This document shows, piece after piece, positions 24,308 to 34,251 of a stretch of 64,000 bases of DNA. Source of the stretch: Pigmentiphaga sp. NML030171 (GTDB taxonomy: Bacteria; Pseudomonadota; Gammaproteobacteria; Burkholderiales; Burkholderiaceae_B); assembly GCF_002188635.1 (NCBI RefSeq), contig NZ_NINX01000042.1, forward strand, positions 26,920 through 90,919, written 5' to 3'. A program made the position numbers and the translations under genes. The notes beneath the pieces are model-generated. The model had not been told where the DNA came from. It did not search any database and saw nothing but the letters and a program-made list of their open reading frames with translations. Within the stretch, counting starts at the first letter, position 1. Every line of letters starts with the position of its first letter.

Positions 24308-26893
24308 TCACACACCGACCGAATCGGCCACATCCTTGAAATCAGGGATCTGGTCGAAGTTCATGTAGCGGTAGATGGTCTTCTCGTGCTCGGCCAGGAC
24401 GCCGGTCTCGGCCATGTACTCTTCCTTGGTCGGGATACGGCCCAGGCGCGAGCAGATGGCGGCCAGCTCGGCGGAACCCAGGTACACGTTGGAGTTCTTG
24501 CCAAGGCGGTTCGGGAAGTTGCGGGTGCTGGTCGACATCACCGTCGCACCTTCGCGGACCTGGGCCTGGTTGCCCATGCACAGCGAGCAGCCCGGCATTT
24601 CCATGCGGGCGCCGGCCGAACCCAGGACGCCGTAGTGGCCTTCCTCGGTCAGTTGCTGCTGGTCCATCTTGGTGGGCGGAGCGACCCACAGCTTGACCGG
24701 GATGTCGCGCTTGCCTTCGAGCAGCTTGGATGCCGCGCGGAAGTGGCCGATGTTGGTCATGCAGCTGCCGATGAACACTTCGTCGATCTTGGCGCCGGCC
24801 ACGTCGGACAGGGTCTTGACGTCGTCCGGGTCGTTCGGGCACGCGACCAGGGGTTCGTGCACGTCGGCCAGGTCGATCTCGATGACGGCGGCGTATTCGG
24901 CGTCGGCATCGGGTTCCAGCAGTTGCGGGTTGGCCAGCCAGGCTTCCATGGCCTTGATGCGGCGGCCGATCGAGCGCTCGTCTTCATAGCCGTTGGCGAT
25001 CATCCACTTCAGCAGCGTGATGTTGCTGTTGATGTATTCGATGATCGGTTCCTTGTTCAGGCGCACCGTGCAGCCGGCGGCAGAACGCTCGGCCGAGGCG
25101 TCCGACAGTTCGAAGGCCTGTTCCACCTTCAGGTCGGGCAGTCCTTCGATTTCCAGGATGCGGCCCGAGAAGATGTTCTTCTTGCCCTTCTTCTCGACGG
25201 TCAGCAGGCCCTGCTGGATCGCGTAGTAGGGAATGGCGTTGACCAGGTCGCGCAGCGTGACGCCGGGCTGCAGCTTGCCCTTGAAGCGGACCAGCACGGA
25301 TTCCGGCATGTCCAGCGGCATGACGCCGGTGGCGGCGGCGAAGGCAACCAGGCCCGAGCCGGCCGGGAAGCTGATGCCGATGGGGAAGCGGGTGTGCGAG
25401 TCGCCGCCGGTACCGACGGTGTCGGGCAGCACCATGCGGTTCAGCCACGAGTGGATGACGCCGTCGCCCGGACGCAGCGAGATGCCGCCGCGATTGCTCA
25501 TGAATTCGGGCAGCGTGTGGTGCGTCTTGACGTCCACGGGCTTGGGATAGGCGGCGGTGTGGCAGAACGACTGCATCACCAGGTCGGCCGAGAAGCCCAG
25601 GCAGGCCAGGTCCTTCAGCTCGTCGCGGGTCATGGGGCCGGTGGTGTCCTGGCTGCCGACCGAGGTCATGCGCGGCTCGCAGTAGGTTCCCGGGCGGATG
25701 CCCTTGCCTTCCGGCAGGCCGCAGGCGCGGCCGACCATCTTCTGGGCCAGCGTGTAGCCCTTGCCGGTGTCGGCCGGGTTCTTGGGCAGGCGGAACAGGG
25801 TCGAGGGCGGCAGGCCCAGGGCCTCGCGCGCCTTGGCGGTCAGGCCGCGGCCGATGATCAGCGGAATGCGGCCGCCGGCGCGCACTTCGTCGAACAGCAC
25901 GTCGGACTTGATCTCGAACTCGGAGACCACTTCGCCGTTCTTCAGGGCCTTGCCTTCATAGGGGCGCAGTTCGATGACGTCGCCCATCTCCATCTTGGAG
26001 ACGTCCAGCTCGACCGGCAGCGCACCCGCATCTTCCATGGTGTTGTAGAAGATGGGAGCGATCTTGCCGCCCAGACAGACGCCGCCGAAGCGTTTGTTCG
26101 GCACGAAGGGGATGTCTTCGCCGGTCCACCACAGCACGGAGTTGGTGGCCGACTTGCGCGAGGAGCCGGTACCGACCACGTCGCCGACGTAGGCGACCGG
26201 GTGGCCCTTGCCCTTCAGTTCGTTGATGAGCTTGAGCGGACCGACCTTGCCCGGTTCCTGCGGCTCGATGCCAGGCCGCGGGTTCTTGAGCATGGCCAGC
26301 GCATGCAGCGGAATGTCGGGGCGGCTCCAGGCGTCGGGAGCCGGCGACAGGTCGTCGGTGTTGGTTTCGCCGGTCACCTTGAACACGGTCACCGTCAGGC
26401 TTTGCGGCACCTCGGGGCGGCTGGTGAACCACTCGGCATCGGCCCAGCTTTGCAGCACGGCCTTGGCGTTGGCATTGCCCTTGTCGGCCTTTTCCTTGAC
26501 GTCGTGGAAGGCGTCGAACATCAGCAGGGTCTTCTTCAGGCCGTCAGCGGCGATGGTGCCGACCTGCGCGTCGTCCAGCAGCTCGATCAGCGCGCTGATG
26601 TTGTAGCCGCCCAGCATGGTGCCCAGCAGCTCGGTGGCCTTGGCGCGATCGATCAGCGGGCAGGCTTCCTTGCCCAGGGCGACGGCGGCCAGGTAGGAGG
26701 CCTTGACCTTGGCGGCATCGTCCACGCCGGCGGGCACGCGGTGGGTCAGCAGATCCAGCAGCGTCTGTTCCTCGCCCTTGGGCGGGTTCTTGATCAGTTC
26801 GATCAGATCGGCGGTCTGCTGCGCGGACAGCGGCAGCGGGGGGATGCCAAGCGCGGCCCGCTCGGCAACGTGTTGACGGTAGGATTCAAGCAT
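24308..26893 (-). CDS. acnB: aconitate hydratase B
   Basis: TCA-cycle enzyme interconverting citrate and isocitrate, with possible mRNA-binding regulation when the cluster is lost. The 861-residue product has the AcnB N-terminal HEAT-like domain ([20 protein letters not shown]), the swivel domain, and the [4Fe-4S] cysteines in [12 protein letters not shown] and [10 protein letters not shown] near the C-terminus. Length is exactly that of AcnB. A perfect palindrome at 26967-26987 lies about 75 bp upstream. Confidence 0.97.
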   Translation of the reverse strand: MLESYRQHVAERAALGIPPLPLSAQQTADLIELIKNPPKGEEQTLLDLLTHRVPAGVDDAAKVKASYLAAVALGKEACPLIDRAKATELLGTMLGGYNISALIELLDDAQVGTIAADGLKKTLLMFDAFHDVKEKADKGNANAKAVLQSWADAEWFTSRPEVPQSLTVTVFKVTGETNTDDLSPAPDAWSRPDIPLHALAMLKNPRPGIEPQEPGKVGPLKLINELKGKGHPVAYVGDVVGTGSSRKSATNSVLWWTGEDIPFVPNKRFGGVCLGGKIAPIFYNTMEDAGALPVELDVSKMEMGDVIELRPYEGKALKNGEVVSEFEIKSDVLFDEVRAGGRIPLIIGRGLTAKAREALGLPPSTLFRLPKNPADTGKGYTLAQKMVGRACGLPEGKGIRPGTYCEPRMTSVGSQDTTGPMTRDELKDLACLGFSADLVMQSFCHTAAYPKPVDVKTHHTLPEFMSNRGGISLRPGDGVIHSWLNRMVLPDTVGTGGDSHTRFPIGISFPAGSGLVAFAAATGVMPLDMPESVLVRFKGKLQPGVTLRDLVNAIPYYAIQQGLLTVEKKGKKNIFSGRILEIEGLPDLKVEQAFELSDASAERSAAGCTVRLNKEPIIEYINSNITLLKWMIANGYEDERSIGRRIKAMEAWLANPQLLEPDADAEYAAVIEIDLADVHEPLVACPNDPDDVKTLSDVAGAKIDEVFIGSCMTNIGHFRAASKLLEGKRDIPVKLWVAPPTKMDQQQLTEEGHYGVLGSAGARMEMPGCSLCMGNQAQVREGATVMSTSTRNFPNRLGKNSNVYLGSAELAAICSRLGRIPTKEEYMAETGVLAEHEKTIYRYMNFDQIPDFKDVADSVGV

Positions 26894-26966
26894 TGGAGGT
26901 GTCCCGGTATGAAGGGATTGAGGGCGATCGCCGGGATTGTAGGACTAGCGGCGGCGAGCCGCAACT

Positions 26967-26987
26967 GTCTTATATCTTATATAAGAC
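26967..26987. promoter_or_regulatory. perfect palindrome upstream of acnB
   Basis: GTCTTATAT, CTT spacer, ATATAAGAC: 9-bp arms without mismatch. It sits about 75-95 bp upstream of the acnB ATG and about 75 bp upstream of the divergent serine-hydrolase gene. Similar TATAAGAC-type sites precede TCA-cycle genes in beta-proteobacteria, to my recollection; the binding protein is not encoded here. Confidence 0.7.
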
Positions 26988-27062
26988 ATACACACCCCCT
27001 CCGTACGGTCGAGCCGGGATAGAATCATTTTCCCGATAGTCGGCCACCTGGGGGTAATCGAG

Positions 27063-28940
27063 ATGCATTCAAAGAAACTGAATCTGGATTGCCCCACCGG
27101 GGCGCAACCGGCCACGGCCGCCCCCCTGCTTTCCCCCTCGCGCCGCCACTGGATACAGTTCGCCGGCGCCGGCGCCCTGCTCCATGCTCTGCCCGGCTGC
27201 GGCGGCGACGACCCCAAGCCCGACGCCGGCCGGCTGTCCGAGGCCATCCAGTGGGGGCGGGACGCCATCCGCCAGGCCGTGCAGAAGAATCAGGCCACCG
27301 CGGTCTCGGTCGCGCTGATGACCAGCGAAGGCGTGATCTGGCAGGAAGCCTTCGGCGTCGCGGATCCCCAGGGCAACGTCGCCGCCACCATCGATTCCCG
27401 CTTCAATATCGGCTCGGTCAGCAAGGTGCTGGCCGCGCTGGCCGCCATGGTGCTGTGCGACCGGGGCAAGCTGGCGCTGGACGCGCCCATCGCCCGTTAT
27501 CTGCCCGGCTTCTCGATGCTGTCCAGCGAGTACGGCCAGATCACGCTGCGCCATCTGCTCAGCCATTCGTCCGGGCTGCCCGGCACCAATTGGCGCAACA
27601 TCTTCGCGTTCGAGCCCATCGCCGGCTACGCGCAAGACACCGAGGACGGCCTGGCCTACTTCCACCTGAAGCACCAGCCGGGGGAACTGGCCGTCTATTG
27701 CAACGACGGCTTCACGATGGTCGAGAACCTGGTGGCCGCGGTCACGGGCCAGCCGTACGCCGAGTTCGTCCGGCGCGAGATCCTCGAACCCCTGGGCATG
27801 GGCCATTCCGCCTACCCGGTACAGGCCTTCCCCGAAGGCAGTTTCGTGCACCCTGTCTACGAAGGGCGGCGCATGGGGCAGGAATTCGTATCGGCCTACG
27901 CCACCGGCGGCCTGGCCTCCACGCCCGGCGACATGATGCGGCTGGCGCAGATGTTCCTGGACCTGGGCATGCACCAGGGCAGGCGCCTGGTATCGCAGGC
28001 AGCCATCCAGGAAATGGGCACCGACCAGACCACGGGCCTGCGCATCAACCCCTGTCCCGAATGGCGCTGGGGCCTGGGCTGGGACTCGGTGCGGCAGCCC
28101 GGCCTGGACAGTGTCGGCATCAAGGCCTGGCAGAAGAACGGCGGCACGAGTTTCTTCTCGACCGAGTTCTTCGTGCTGCCCGACCAGCGCATGGCCCTGC
28201 TGCTGACGGGGGCCGGCACCACCTACGGGCCGCTGCGCATCGCCGAAGGCGTGCTGCTGCGGGCCCTGGCCGCCACACGCGCGATTCCGGCCGTGCCGGC
28301 GGCGCTGGAAGGCATCCCCGCGGCGGCGTCGCCGTCCATCGATGCCGCCGGCCTGGCGGGCATCTATGCCAATTACGAAGGACCATACAAGGTACAGGCC
28401 GCCAGTGCGGGCACGATCGACGTGCTGCACAGGAAGGCCGGCGCCTGGGACCCGATCGCCACGGGCCTGACCCTGCGCGCCGACGGCTGGTGGTGGAACG
28501 ACGCGCCTTCGGGGAACAGCTACCGCTGGCTGACGCTGGACGGCAAGCACTACATGATCCAGCGCGTGCCGGCAGGCTGGGGACATTACCGGCTGACCAT
28601 GTCCGTGGGCCAGCGCCTGGCGCCGCTGCCGCCGCTGTCCGCCGCCTGGCAAGCCCGCCTGGGCACGCGCTGGGAACCGACCAACGAATCGCCCGAGTCG
28701 GTGGCGCTGGTCCTGGGCGATGGCATCGCCTCGCTGAGCGCGCTGCCCGAGTTGCCGGGATACGTGATGTGGAACGACGGCCAGCTGCTGCGCCCCGATG
28801 GCGACGACCGCGCCAGGATGACGATACAGGTGCCCGTCAATCATGGGCGCGACCTGGTCGAGCTCGAATTCTCGACGGTGGACGGCCAGCCGCAGATGCG
28901 GTCGGGGTCATCGCTCTATCGGTTGCTGGCAGAGGACTGA
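27063..28940 (+). CDS. serine beta-lactamase-fold lipoprotein hydrolase
   Basis: A 625-residue class C beta-lactamase/esterase-like protein. Residues 28-46 form a lipoprotein leader ending LHALPGC, so it is probably membrane-anchored in the periplasm. Catalytic motifs: S-V-S-K in NIGSVSKVLAALA and Y-C-N in AVYCNDGFT. A ~200-residue C-terminal extension of beta character (lipocalin-like in related proteins) follows the catalytic domain. Antibiotic hydrolysis is unlikely to be its main role; esterase or D-peptidase activity is more typical. Followed after 7 bp by a LysR gene. Confidence 0.85.
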   Translation: MHSKKLNLDCPTGAQPATAAPLLSPSRRHWIQFAGAGALLHALPGCGGDDPKPDAGRLSEAIQWGRDAIRQAVQKNQATAVSVALMTSEGVIWQEAFGVADPQGNVAATIDSRFNIGSVSKVLAALAAMVLCDRGKLALDAPIARYLPGFSMLSSEYGQITLRHLLSHSSGLPGTNWRNIFAFEPIAGYAQDTEDGLAYFHLKHQPGELAVYCNDGFTMVENLVAAVTGQPYAEFVRREILEPLGMGHSAYPVQAFPEGSFVHPVYEGRRMGQEFVSAYATGGLASTPGDMMRLAQMFLDLGMHQGRRLVSQAAIQEMGTDQTTGLRINPCPEWRWGLGWDSVRQPGLDSVGIKAWQKNGGTSFFSTEFFVLPDQRMALLLTGAGTTYGPLRIAEGVLLRALAATRAIPAVPAALEGIPAAASPSIDAAGLAGIYANYEGPYKVQAASAGTIDVLHRKAGAWDPIATGLTLRADGWWWNDAPSGNSYRWLTLDGKHYMIQRVPAGWGHYRLTMSVGQRLAPLPPLSAAWQARLGTRWEPTNESPESVALVLGDGIASLSALPELPGYVMWNDGQLLRPDGDDRARMTIQVPVNHGRDLVELEFSTVDGQPQMRSGSSLYRLLAED

Positions 28941-28947
28941 TCCGACC

Positions 28948-29877
28948 TTGGAACTGCGCCAACTCCGCTATTTCGTCCGCGTCGTCGAGCTGGGCAGCAT
29001 GGGCCGCGCCGCGCGCGAACTGGGGCTGGTGCCCTCCGCCCTGAGCCAGCAGATCAGCCGCCTGGAAGGCGAGCTGGCCACCCGGCTCCTGCAGCGCACC
29101 GCCACCGGCGTCATCCCCACCGACGCGGGGCTGGCTTTCTGGCGGCAGGCGCAGATGGCGCTGCGCCACGCCGACCAGGCCGTGGTCGCGGCGCGCGAGG
29201 CCCGGCTGTCAGGCGCGGTCAGCATAGGCTTCGCGCCGTCGACGGCATCGCTGCTGGCCCGCCCCTTCATCGCCGCCATGCAGGAACGCTATCCCGACGT
29301 GCGGCTGCATCTGGTGGAAAGCCTGTCCGGCCATCTGGCGGGCTTGCTGAACGCCCGCCTGCTGGACCTGGCCGTGCTGTTCCAGACCGACAGCGGCCGG
29401 CACTGGAGCGTCCTGCCCCTGCTGGACGAAAAGCTGTTCGTGGTGGCCCGGCCCGATCTCGTATCCGACCGCCAGCCCCGCCAGCCGATGACGGTGGCGG
29501 AAGCGGCGCGGCTGCCGCTGGCCATGCCCAGCAAGACGCACGGCCTGCGCATCCTGGTCGATGCCGCCTTCGACCGCGCGGGCGTCGAGCCGGACATCGC
29601 GCTGGAGATCGACGGCCTGACCACGCTGATGAACACCGTGATCGACGCGCCCATCGCCACCATCCAGCCCGGTGTCGCCGCCGGCGGGATGCATGAAGGG
29701 CGCCTGTGCCTGTATCCGCTGGACGACCCGTACCTGTTCCGGCGCAACGTCGTCACCAGCGTCTCGGACGACGAGTTGTCCCCCGCGGCGCTGGCCGCGC
29801 GGGTGGTGCTGGCCGACCTGATGCGCACGCTGGTGCGCGACGGCCATTGGCCGGGCGCCACCATTCACGAATCGTGA
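28948..29877 (+). CDS. LysR-family transcriptional regulator (TTG start)
   Basis: A 309-residue LTTR: helix-turn-helix LRQLRYFVRVVELGSMGRAA, VPSALSQQISRLE, then an effector domain. The first residue is read from TTG at 28948, preceded by AGAGGA. The Nac/CbbR-like group includes many regulators of dicarboxylate and aromatic genes. It is upstream of and cocoded with tcuA-tcuB, 77 bp apart, and may play the TcuR role. Confidence 0.88.
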   Translation: MELRQLRYFVRVVELGSMGRAARELGLVPSALSQQISRLEGELATRLLQRTATGVIPTDAGLAFWRQAQMALRHADQAVVAAREARLSGAVSIGFAPSTASLLARPFIAAMQERYPDVRLHLVESLSGHLAGLLNARLLDLAVLFQTDSGRHWSVLPLLDEKLFVVARPDLVSDRQPRQPMTVAEAARLPLAMPSKTHGLRILVDAAFDRAGVEPDIALEIDGLTTLMNTVIDAPIATIQPGVAAGGMHEGRLCLYPLDDPYLFRRNVVTSVSDDELSPAALAARVVLADLMRTLVRDGHWPGATIHES

Positions 29878-29954
29878 ATACCTATTGCCCACGCGCCGTC
29901 TAGCCCGGCGCGGCCGCCCCGCCTACAGTGACTCCTCACTGATAGGAAAGCGGA

Positions 29955-31373
29955 ATGACAGATGTCCTGGTCATCGGCGGCGGCAACGCCGCCTTGTGCG
30001 CGGCCCTGATGGCCCGCGAGGCGGGCGCCAGCGTCATGCTGCTGGAAGCGGCGCCCAAGGAATGGCGCGGCGGCAATTCGCAGCACACGCGCAACCTGCG
30101 CTGCATGCACGACGGTCCGGAAGACGTGCTGGTCGACAGCTACCCGGAAGAGGAATTCTGGCAGGACCTGCTCAAGGTCACCGGCGGCATCACCGATGAG
30201 AAGCTGGCGCGCCTGGTGATCCGGGCATCGTCCAGTTGCCGGGACTGGATGCGCAAGCATGGCGTGAACTTCCAGCCCGCGCTGTCCGGCACCTTGCACA
30301 TCGCCCGCACCAACGCCTTCTTCATGGGCGGCGGCCGGGCGCTGGTCAATGCCTACTACCGCAGCGCCGAGAACCTGGGCGTGCAAATCCGCTACGGCAC
30401 GCCGGTGCATGCGCTGGAACTGGACGGCGATCGCTTCGTCGCGGCGCTGGCCGGGGACGAACGCATCCCCGCGCGCGCCTGTGTCATGGCGTGCGGCGGC
30501 TTCGAGTCCAACCTGCAATGGATGCGCGAAGCCTGGGGCCAGAACGAACGGGGCGAATGGCCGGCGGACAACTTCCTGATACGCGGCACCCGGTACAACC
30601 AGGGCGCCTTGCTGAAGTTCATGATCGACGCCGGCGCCGACATGACCGGCGACCCCACGCAATCCCATTGCGTCGCCATCGACGCGCGCTCGCCGCTGTA
30701 CGACGGCGGCATCTGCACCCGCCTGGACTGCGTGTCGCTGGGCATCGTCGTCAATCGCGACGCCCAGCGCTTCTACGACGAAGGCGAGGACTTCTGGCCC
30801 AAGCGCTATGCGATCTGGGGCCGGCTGGTCGCCTTCCAGCCAGGCCAGATCGCCTATTCCATCATCGATGCCAAGGCGGTCGGACGCTTCATGCCGCCGG
30901 TGTTCAACGGCATCCGGGCCGACAGCCTGCCCGAGCTCGCGCGGCTGACGGGGCTGGACGAAACCCGCCTGGAACAGACGGTGCGGGAATTCAACGCCGC
31001 CTGCCGGGGCGAACACTTCGACCACACCATCATGGACGACTGCCGCACGGAAGGCATCTCGCCCGTCAAGACGCACTGGGCCCGGCCGCTGGATACGCCG
31101 CCCTATTTCGCCTATCCGCTGCGCCCCGGCATCACCTTCACCTATCTCGGCACCAAGGTGGACGAGAACGCGGCCGTGCACTTCGGCGGGCGTCCCAGCC
31201 CGAATCTGTTCTGCGCCGGCGAAATGATGTCCGGCAATGTGCTGGGCAAGGGCTATACCGCCGGCGTCGGCATGTCCATCGGCACGGCCTTCGGCCGCAT
31301 CGCCGGCACCCGCGCCGCCGAGGCCGCGCGGCACCCTCGTATTCACGGAGCACCCGATCTTGAAGCAGCTTGA
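29955..31373 (+). CDS. tcuA: FAD-dependent tricarballylate dehydrogenase
   Basis: Oxidises tricarballylate to cis-aconitate with FAD; belongs to the fumarate reductase / succinate dehydrogenase flavoprotein family. The 472-residue product has the FAD motif [19 protein letters not shown] near residue 6, the [11 protein letters not shown] segment, ACGGFESN, and the C-terminal [21 protein letters not shown] typical of TcuA. tcuB overlaps its 3' end, as in Salmonella tcuRABC. acnB, which could use the cis-aconitate product, is only 3 kb away. Confidence 0.9.
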   Translation: MTDVLVIGGGNAALCAALMAREAGASVMLLEAAPKEWRGGNSQHTRNLRCMHDGPEDVLVDSYPEEEFWQDLLKVTGGITDEKLARLVIRASSSCRDWMRKHGVNFQPALSGTLHIARTNAFFMGGGRALVNAYYRSAENLGVQIRYGTPVHALELDGDRFVAALAGDERIPARACVMACGGFESNLQWMREAWGQNERGEWPADNFLIRGTRYNQGALLKFMIDAGADMTGDPTQSHCVAIDARSPLYDGGICTRLDCVSLGIVVNRDAQRFYDEGEDFWPKRYAIWGRLVAFQPGQIAYSIIDAKAVGRFMPPVFNGIRADSLPELARLTGLDETRLEQTVREFNAACRGEHFDHTIMDDCRTEGISPVKTHWARPLDTPPYFAYPLRPGITFTYLGTKVDENAAVHFGGRPSPNLFCAGEMMSGNVLGKGYTAGVGMSIGTAFGRIAGTRAAEAARHPRIHGAPDLEAA

Positions 31374-32577
31374 GCATCTCGCGCACGACGCGCAAACCCT
31401 GGCGGCCGGCGTACAGGCCGTGCCGATCCAATGGCGGACCCAGGCCGCCGCGCAAGGCGGCGCCTGTTCGACCGCGCTGACCGCCGACGAGAACGAAGCG
31501 GCCCGCGTCCTGCAAATATGCAATGCCTGCCGCTATTGCGAGGGATTCTGCGCGACGTTCCCGGCCATGATGCGCAGGCTGGAATTCGGCAAGGCCGACG
31601 TGCACTACCTGGCCAACCTGTGCCACAACTGCGGCGCCTGCCTGCACGCCTGCCAATACGCGCCACCGAACGAATTCGGCGTCAACGTGCCCCGCGCCAT
31701 GGCCAAGGTGCGCGTGCAGACCTACGGCGACTACGCCTGGCCAGGAGTCCTGGGACGCCTGTACCGGCACAACGGCGTCACGCTGGCCCTGGCGACGGCG
31801 TTCGCGCTGGCGCTGTTCCTGGTGCTGGCCGCCGCCATGAACGGCGGCATCCTGCACGCGCCGCTTGCCGGCGATTTCTATGCCATCTTCCCCCACAACC
31901 TGCTGGTGGCGATGTTCGGCACGGTATTCGTGCTGGCCATCGTCGCGCTGGGAGTGGGCGTGACGCGCTTCTGGCGGAACGTCTCGCCCGGCTCGCCCAC
32001 CGCGCCGGCCGTGGCCGAGGCCGCGCACGACGCGCTGCGCCTGAAGTACCTGGACGGCGGACACGGCAAGGGCTGCAATGAAACGGACGACGCGTTCACG
32101 CTGGCGCGGCGCCGCTTCCACCATTTCACCTTCTATGGCTTCATGCTGTGCTTCGCCGCCACCTGCGTGGCCACGCTCTACCACTACGCGCTGGGGCTGC
32201 ACGCGCCGTATCCGCTGACCAGCCTGCCCGTGCTGCTGGGCACCGCGGGCGGCATCGGCCTCTTGATCGGGCCGGCCGGCCTGCTGTGGCTGAACCTGCG
32301 CCGCCATCCGGCACATGGCGATCCCGACCAGCGCCCCATGGACCGCGGCTTCATCTGCCTGCTGTTCCTGACCAGCCTGACCGGCCTCGCGCTGCTGGCC
32401 CTGCGCGACACCGGCGCCATGGGCCTGCTGCTGGCCGTGCACCTGGGCGTGGTCATGGCCTTGTTCCTGACCCTGCCCTACGGCAAGTTCGCGCACGGCA
32501 TCTATCGATGCGCTGCGCTGCTGAAGTGGAGCATCGAGCGGCGCCAGCCGAGCAACACGCGGCTGACGCCCGATTGA
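31360..32577 (+). CDS. tcuB: tricarballylate utilisation protein B (Fe-S / membrane)
   Basis: Reoxidises reduced TcuA by passing electrons to the quinone pool. The 405-residue product has an N-terminal ferredoxin-like part with two clusters of cysteines ([22 protein letters not shown]) and six hydrophobic segments after residue ~140, consistent with a heme-bearing membrane anchor. Start chosen as TTG at 31360 with GGAG 9 nt upstream, overlapping tcuA by 14 bp; no ATG is in frame. No tcuC transporter follows. Confidence 0.9.
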   Translation: MKQLEHLAHDAQTLAAGVQAVPIQWRTQAAAQGGACSTALTADENEAARVLQICNACRYCEGFCATFPAMMRRLEFGKADVHYLANLCHNCGACLHACQYAPPNEFGVNVPRAMAKVRVQTYGDYAWPGVLGRLYRHNGVTLALATAFALALFLVLAAAMNGGILHAPLAGDFYAIFPHNLLVAMFGTVFVLAIVALGVGVTRFWRNVSPGSPTAPAVAEAAHDALRLKYLDGGHGKGCNETDDAFTLARRRFHHFTFYGFMLCFAATCVATLYHYALGLHAPYPLTSLPVLLGTAGGIGLLIGPAGLLWLNLRRHPAHGDPDQRPMDRGFICLLFLTSLTGLALLALRDTGAMGLLLAVHLGVVMALFLTLPYGKFAHGIYRCAALLKWSIERRQPSNTRLTPD

Positions 32578-32592
32578 GCCCATCGCGGGGCG

Positions 32593-34251
32593 TCAGCCAC
32601 GCGCCAGCGGCGGCCCCGAGAAGGGTTTGGCGAAAGGCCCGATGGCGCGCATGTCGAACTCCACCAGCACGGCCGGCGCATCGCGGCCGGCCGCATCGCG
32701 CAGCACGCGCTCCAGGCCGTCCAGGTCGCGCACCGCGATGTAGTCCATGCCGACCGATTGCGCCAGGGCGCCCAGTTCGAAGCCGTGCAGGTCGCAGTAA
32801 TAGCGGCGGCCGCCGTAGTCCGCATCCTGGAGGTTGCGCAGGATGCCGTAGCCGCCGTCATTCATCACCAGCATGACGATGCCGGTGCGCTCCTGGACCG
32901 CGGTGGCCAGTTCGCCCAGGTTCAGCATGAACCCGCCGTCGCCGGCCAGCAGCCAGGTTTTGCGGTCCGGCCGGCCCGTGGCCGCGCCGATGGCCATGGC
33001 CAGCCCCTGGCCGATTCCACCGCCCACGGCGTGGATGCCCTGCCCCGGCGCAAAGACCTGCATCAGGCGATTGCCCCAGGTGCTGTTGGAGATGGTGACG
33101 TCGCGCACCCAGCCGAAGTCACGGCCGCACACGGCTTGCAAGACGTCGGCGATGCGGTCGTAGGGCGCGATGGCGCCGCGCATCGTGGCCTGGGCGCGCT
33201 GCCTGGCGCGCGCGGCCTCGTCCGCCAGCCCGGCATCGGCCCGCAAGCGGCCCGTCAGCCTGTCGGCCAACCGGGCCAGCGTCAGGCGCGCATCGCCCCG
33301 CACGAACAACGAGGTCGGATAGGCCCGCTGTTCGGCCAACGGATCCGCGTCGATCTGGACCAGCGTGCGCGGCAATTGCAGCGTATGGGTCAGCGTTTCC
33401 GGCACCCGCAGCCGCGAACCCACGACCAGCATCGCGTCGCAGCTCTGATAGAAAGCCTCGATGGCGGGCTGGCCGTTGAAGGCCCCCAGCGTACGCGGAT
33501 CGTCCTCGGGCACCGCGCCCTTGCCCTGCAGGGTGGTCACGGCCACGAAGCCCAGGTCCAGCAGCCGGGCGATCTCGGCGCGGGCATGGCGGGCGCCGCC
33601 GCCTATCCACAGGACCGGCCGCCGGGCGTCCGCCAGCAGGTCGGCCAACCGGTCCACGGCCGCGTCGTCGGGCTCGACCGGCGCCAGGAACGGCGGCGCC
33701 GGCGGCGGCTGCACGTCGACCAGGGCACCCTGCAGGTCGATGGGAATCTCTACGCTGACCGGCCCCGTGGGCGCGGTCAGCGCCAGCCGGACCGCCTCCT
33801 GGATCGTGGCCATGGCCGTCTCGGCCGACCATACGCGCAGCGCCGCCTTGGATACCGCTTGCAGCATGCTGAGCTGATCCTTGGCCTCGTGGACATAGGA
33901 GCGGCCCCGGTCCAGATAGGGCAGCGCGACCTGACCGGTAATGTGCAGCAGCGGCGTGCCGGCGGTCCAGGCCTCGACCAGCGCGCCGGCCGCGTTGCCG
34001 GCGCCGGTGCCCGTGCTGGTGAAGGCCACACCCAACGCACCCGTGGCGCGGGCGCAAGCATCGGCCATGCCCACGGCGCCGGCTTCGCCGCGCGCGCCTA
34101 TGTAGCGGATGCGCCCGTCGCGCCCCAGCGCATCGAGCAACGGCATGTTGTGGATGGACAGGACGCCATAGGCCTGCCGTACGCCCAGTTCGTGCAGGTA
34201 CTGGACCAGGGCATCGCCCACGGTGTGCTGATTGGAGATCGATGCGCTCAT
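32593..34251 (-). CDS. thiamine-diphosphate-dependent enzyme (acetolactate synthase-like)
   Basis: A 552-residue ThDP enzyme of the IlvB / oxalyl-CoA decarboxylase / benzoylformate decarboxylase superfamily. Seen: cofactor-activating Glu in RGEAGAVGMADA, the central FAD/ADP-like domain, and the ThDP-Mg motif GDGGFMLNLGELATAVQ...NDGGYG. Which 2-keto acid it handles is not readable. It overlaps the sulfatase stop by 4 bp (ATGA), and the operon reads Bug - sulfatase - ThDP enzyme. Confidence 0.87.
   Translation of the reverse strand: MSASISNQHTVGDALVQYLHELGVRQAYGVLSIHNMPLLDALGRDGRIRYIGARGEAGAVGMADACARATGALGVAFTSTGTGAGNAAGALVEAWTAGTPLLHITGQVALPYLDRGRSYVHEAKDQLSMLQAVSKAALRVWSAETAMATIQEAVRLALTAPTGPVSVEIPIDLQGALVDVQPPPAPPFLAPVEPDDAAVDRLADLLADARRPVLWIGGGARHARAEIARLLDLGFVAVTTLQGKGAVPEDDPRTLGAFNGQPAIEAFYQSCDAMLVVGSRLRVPETLTHTLQLPRTLVQIDADPLAEQRAYPTSLFVRGDARLTLARLADRLTGRLRADAGLADEAARARQRAQATMRGAIAPYDRIADVLQAVCGRDFGWVRDVTISNSTWGNRLMQVFAPGQGIHAVGGGIGQGLAMAIGAATGRPDRKTWLLAGDGGFMLNLGELATAVQERTGIVMLVMNDGGYGILRNLQDADYGGRRYYCDLHGFELGALAQSVGMDYIAVRDLDGLERVLRDAAGRDAPAVLVEFDMRAIGPFAKPFSGPPLARG

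Noticed and set aside
24110..27022. 970-codon plus-strand open frame
   Set aside because: Exactly antisense to acnB, whose 861-residue product has full family motifs; the antisense product has none.
27069..28844. 591-codon minus-strand frame
   Set aside because: Antisense to the beta-lactamase-fold gene, low-complexity His/Gly/Arg-rich product.
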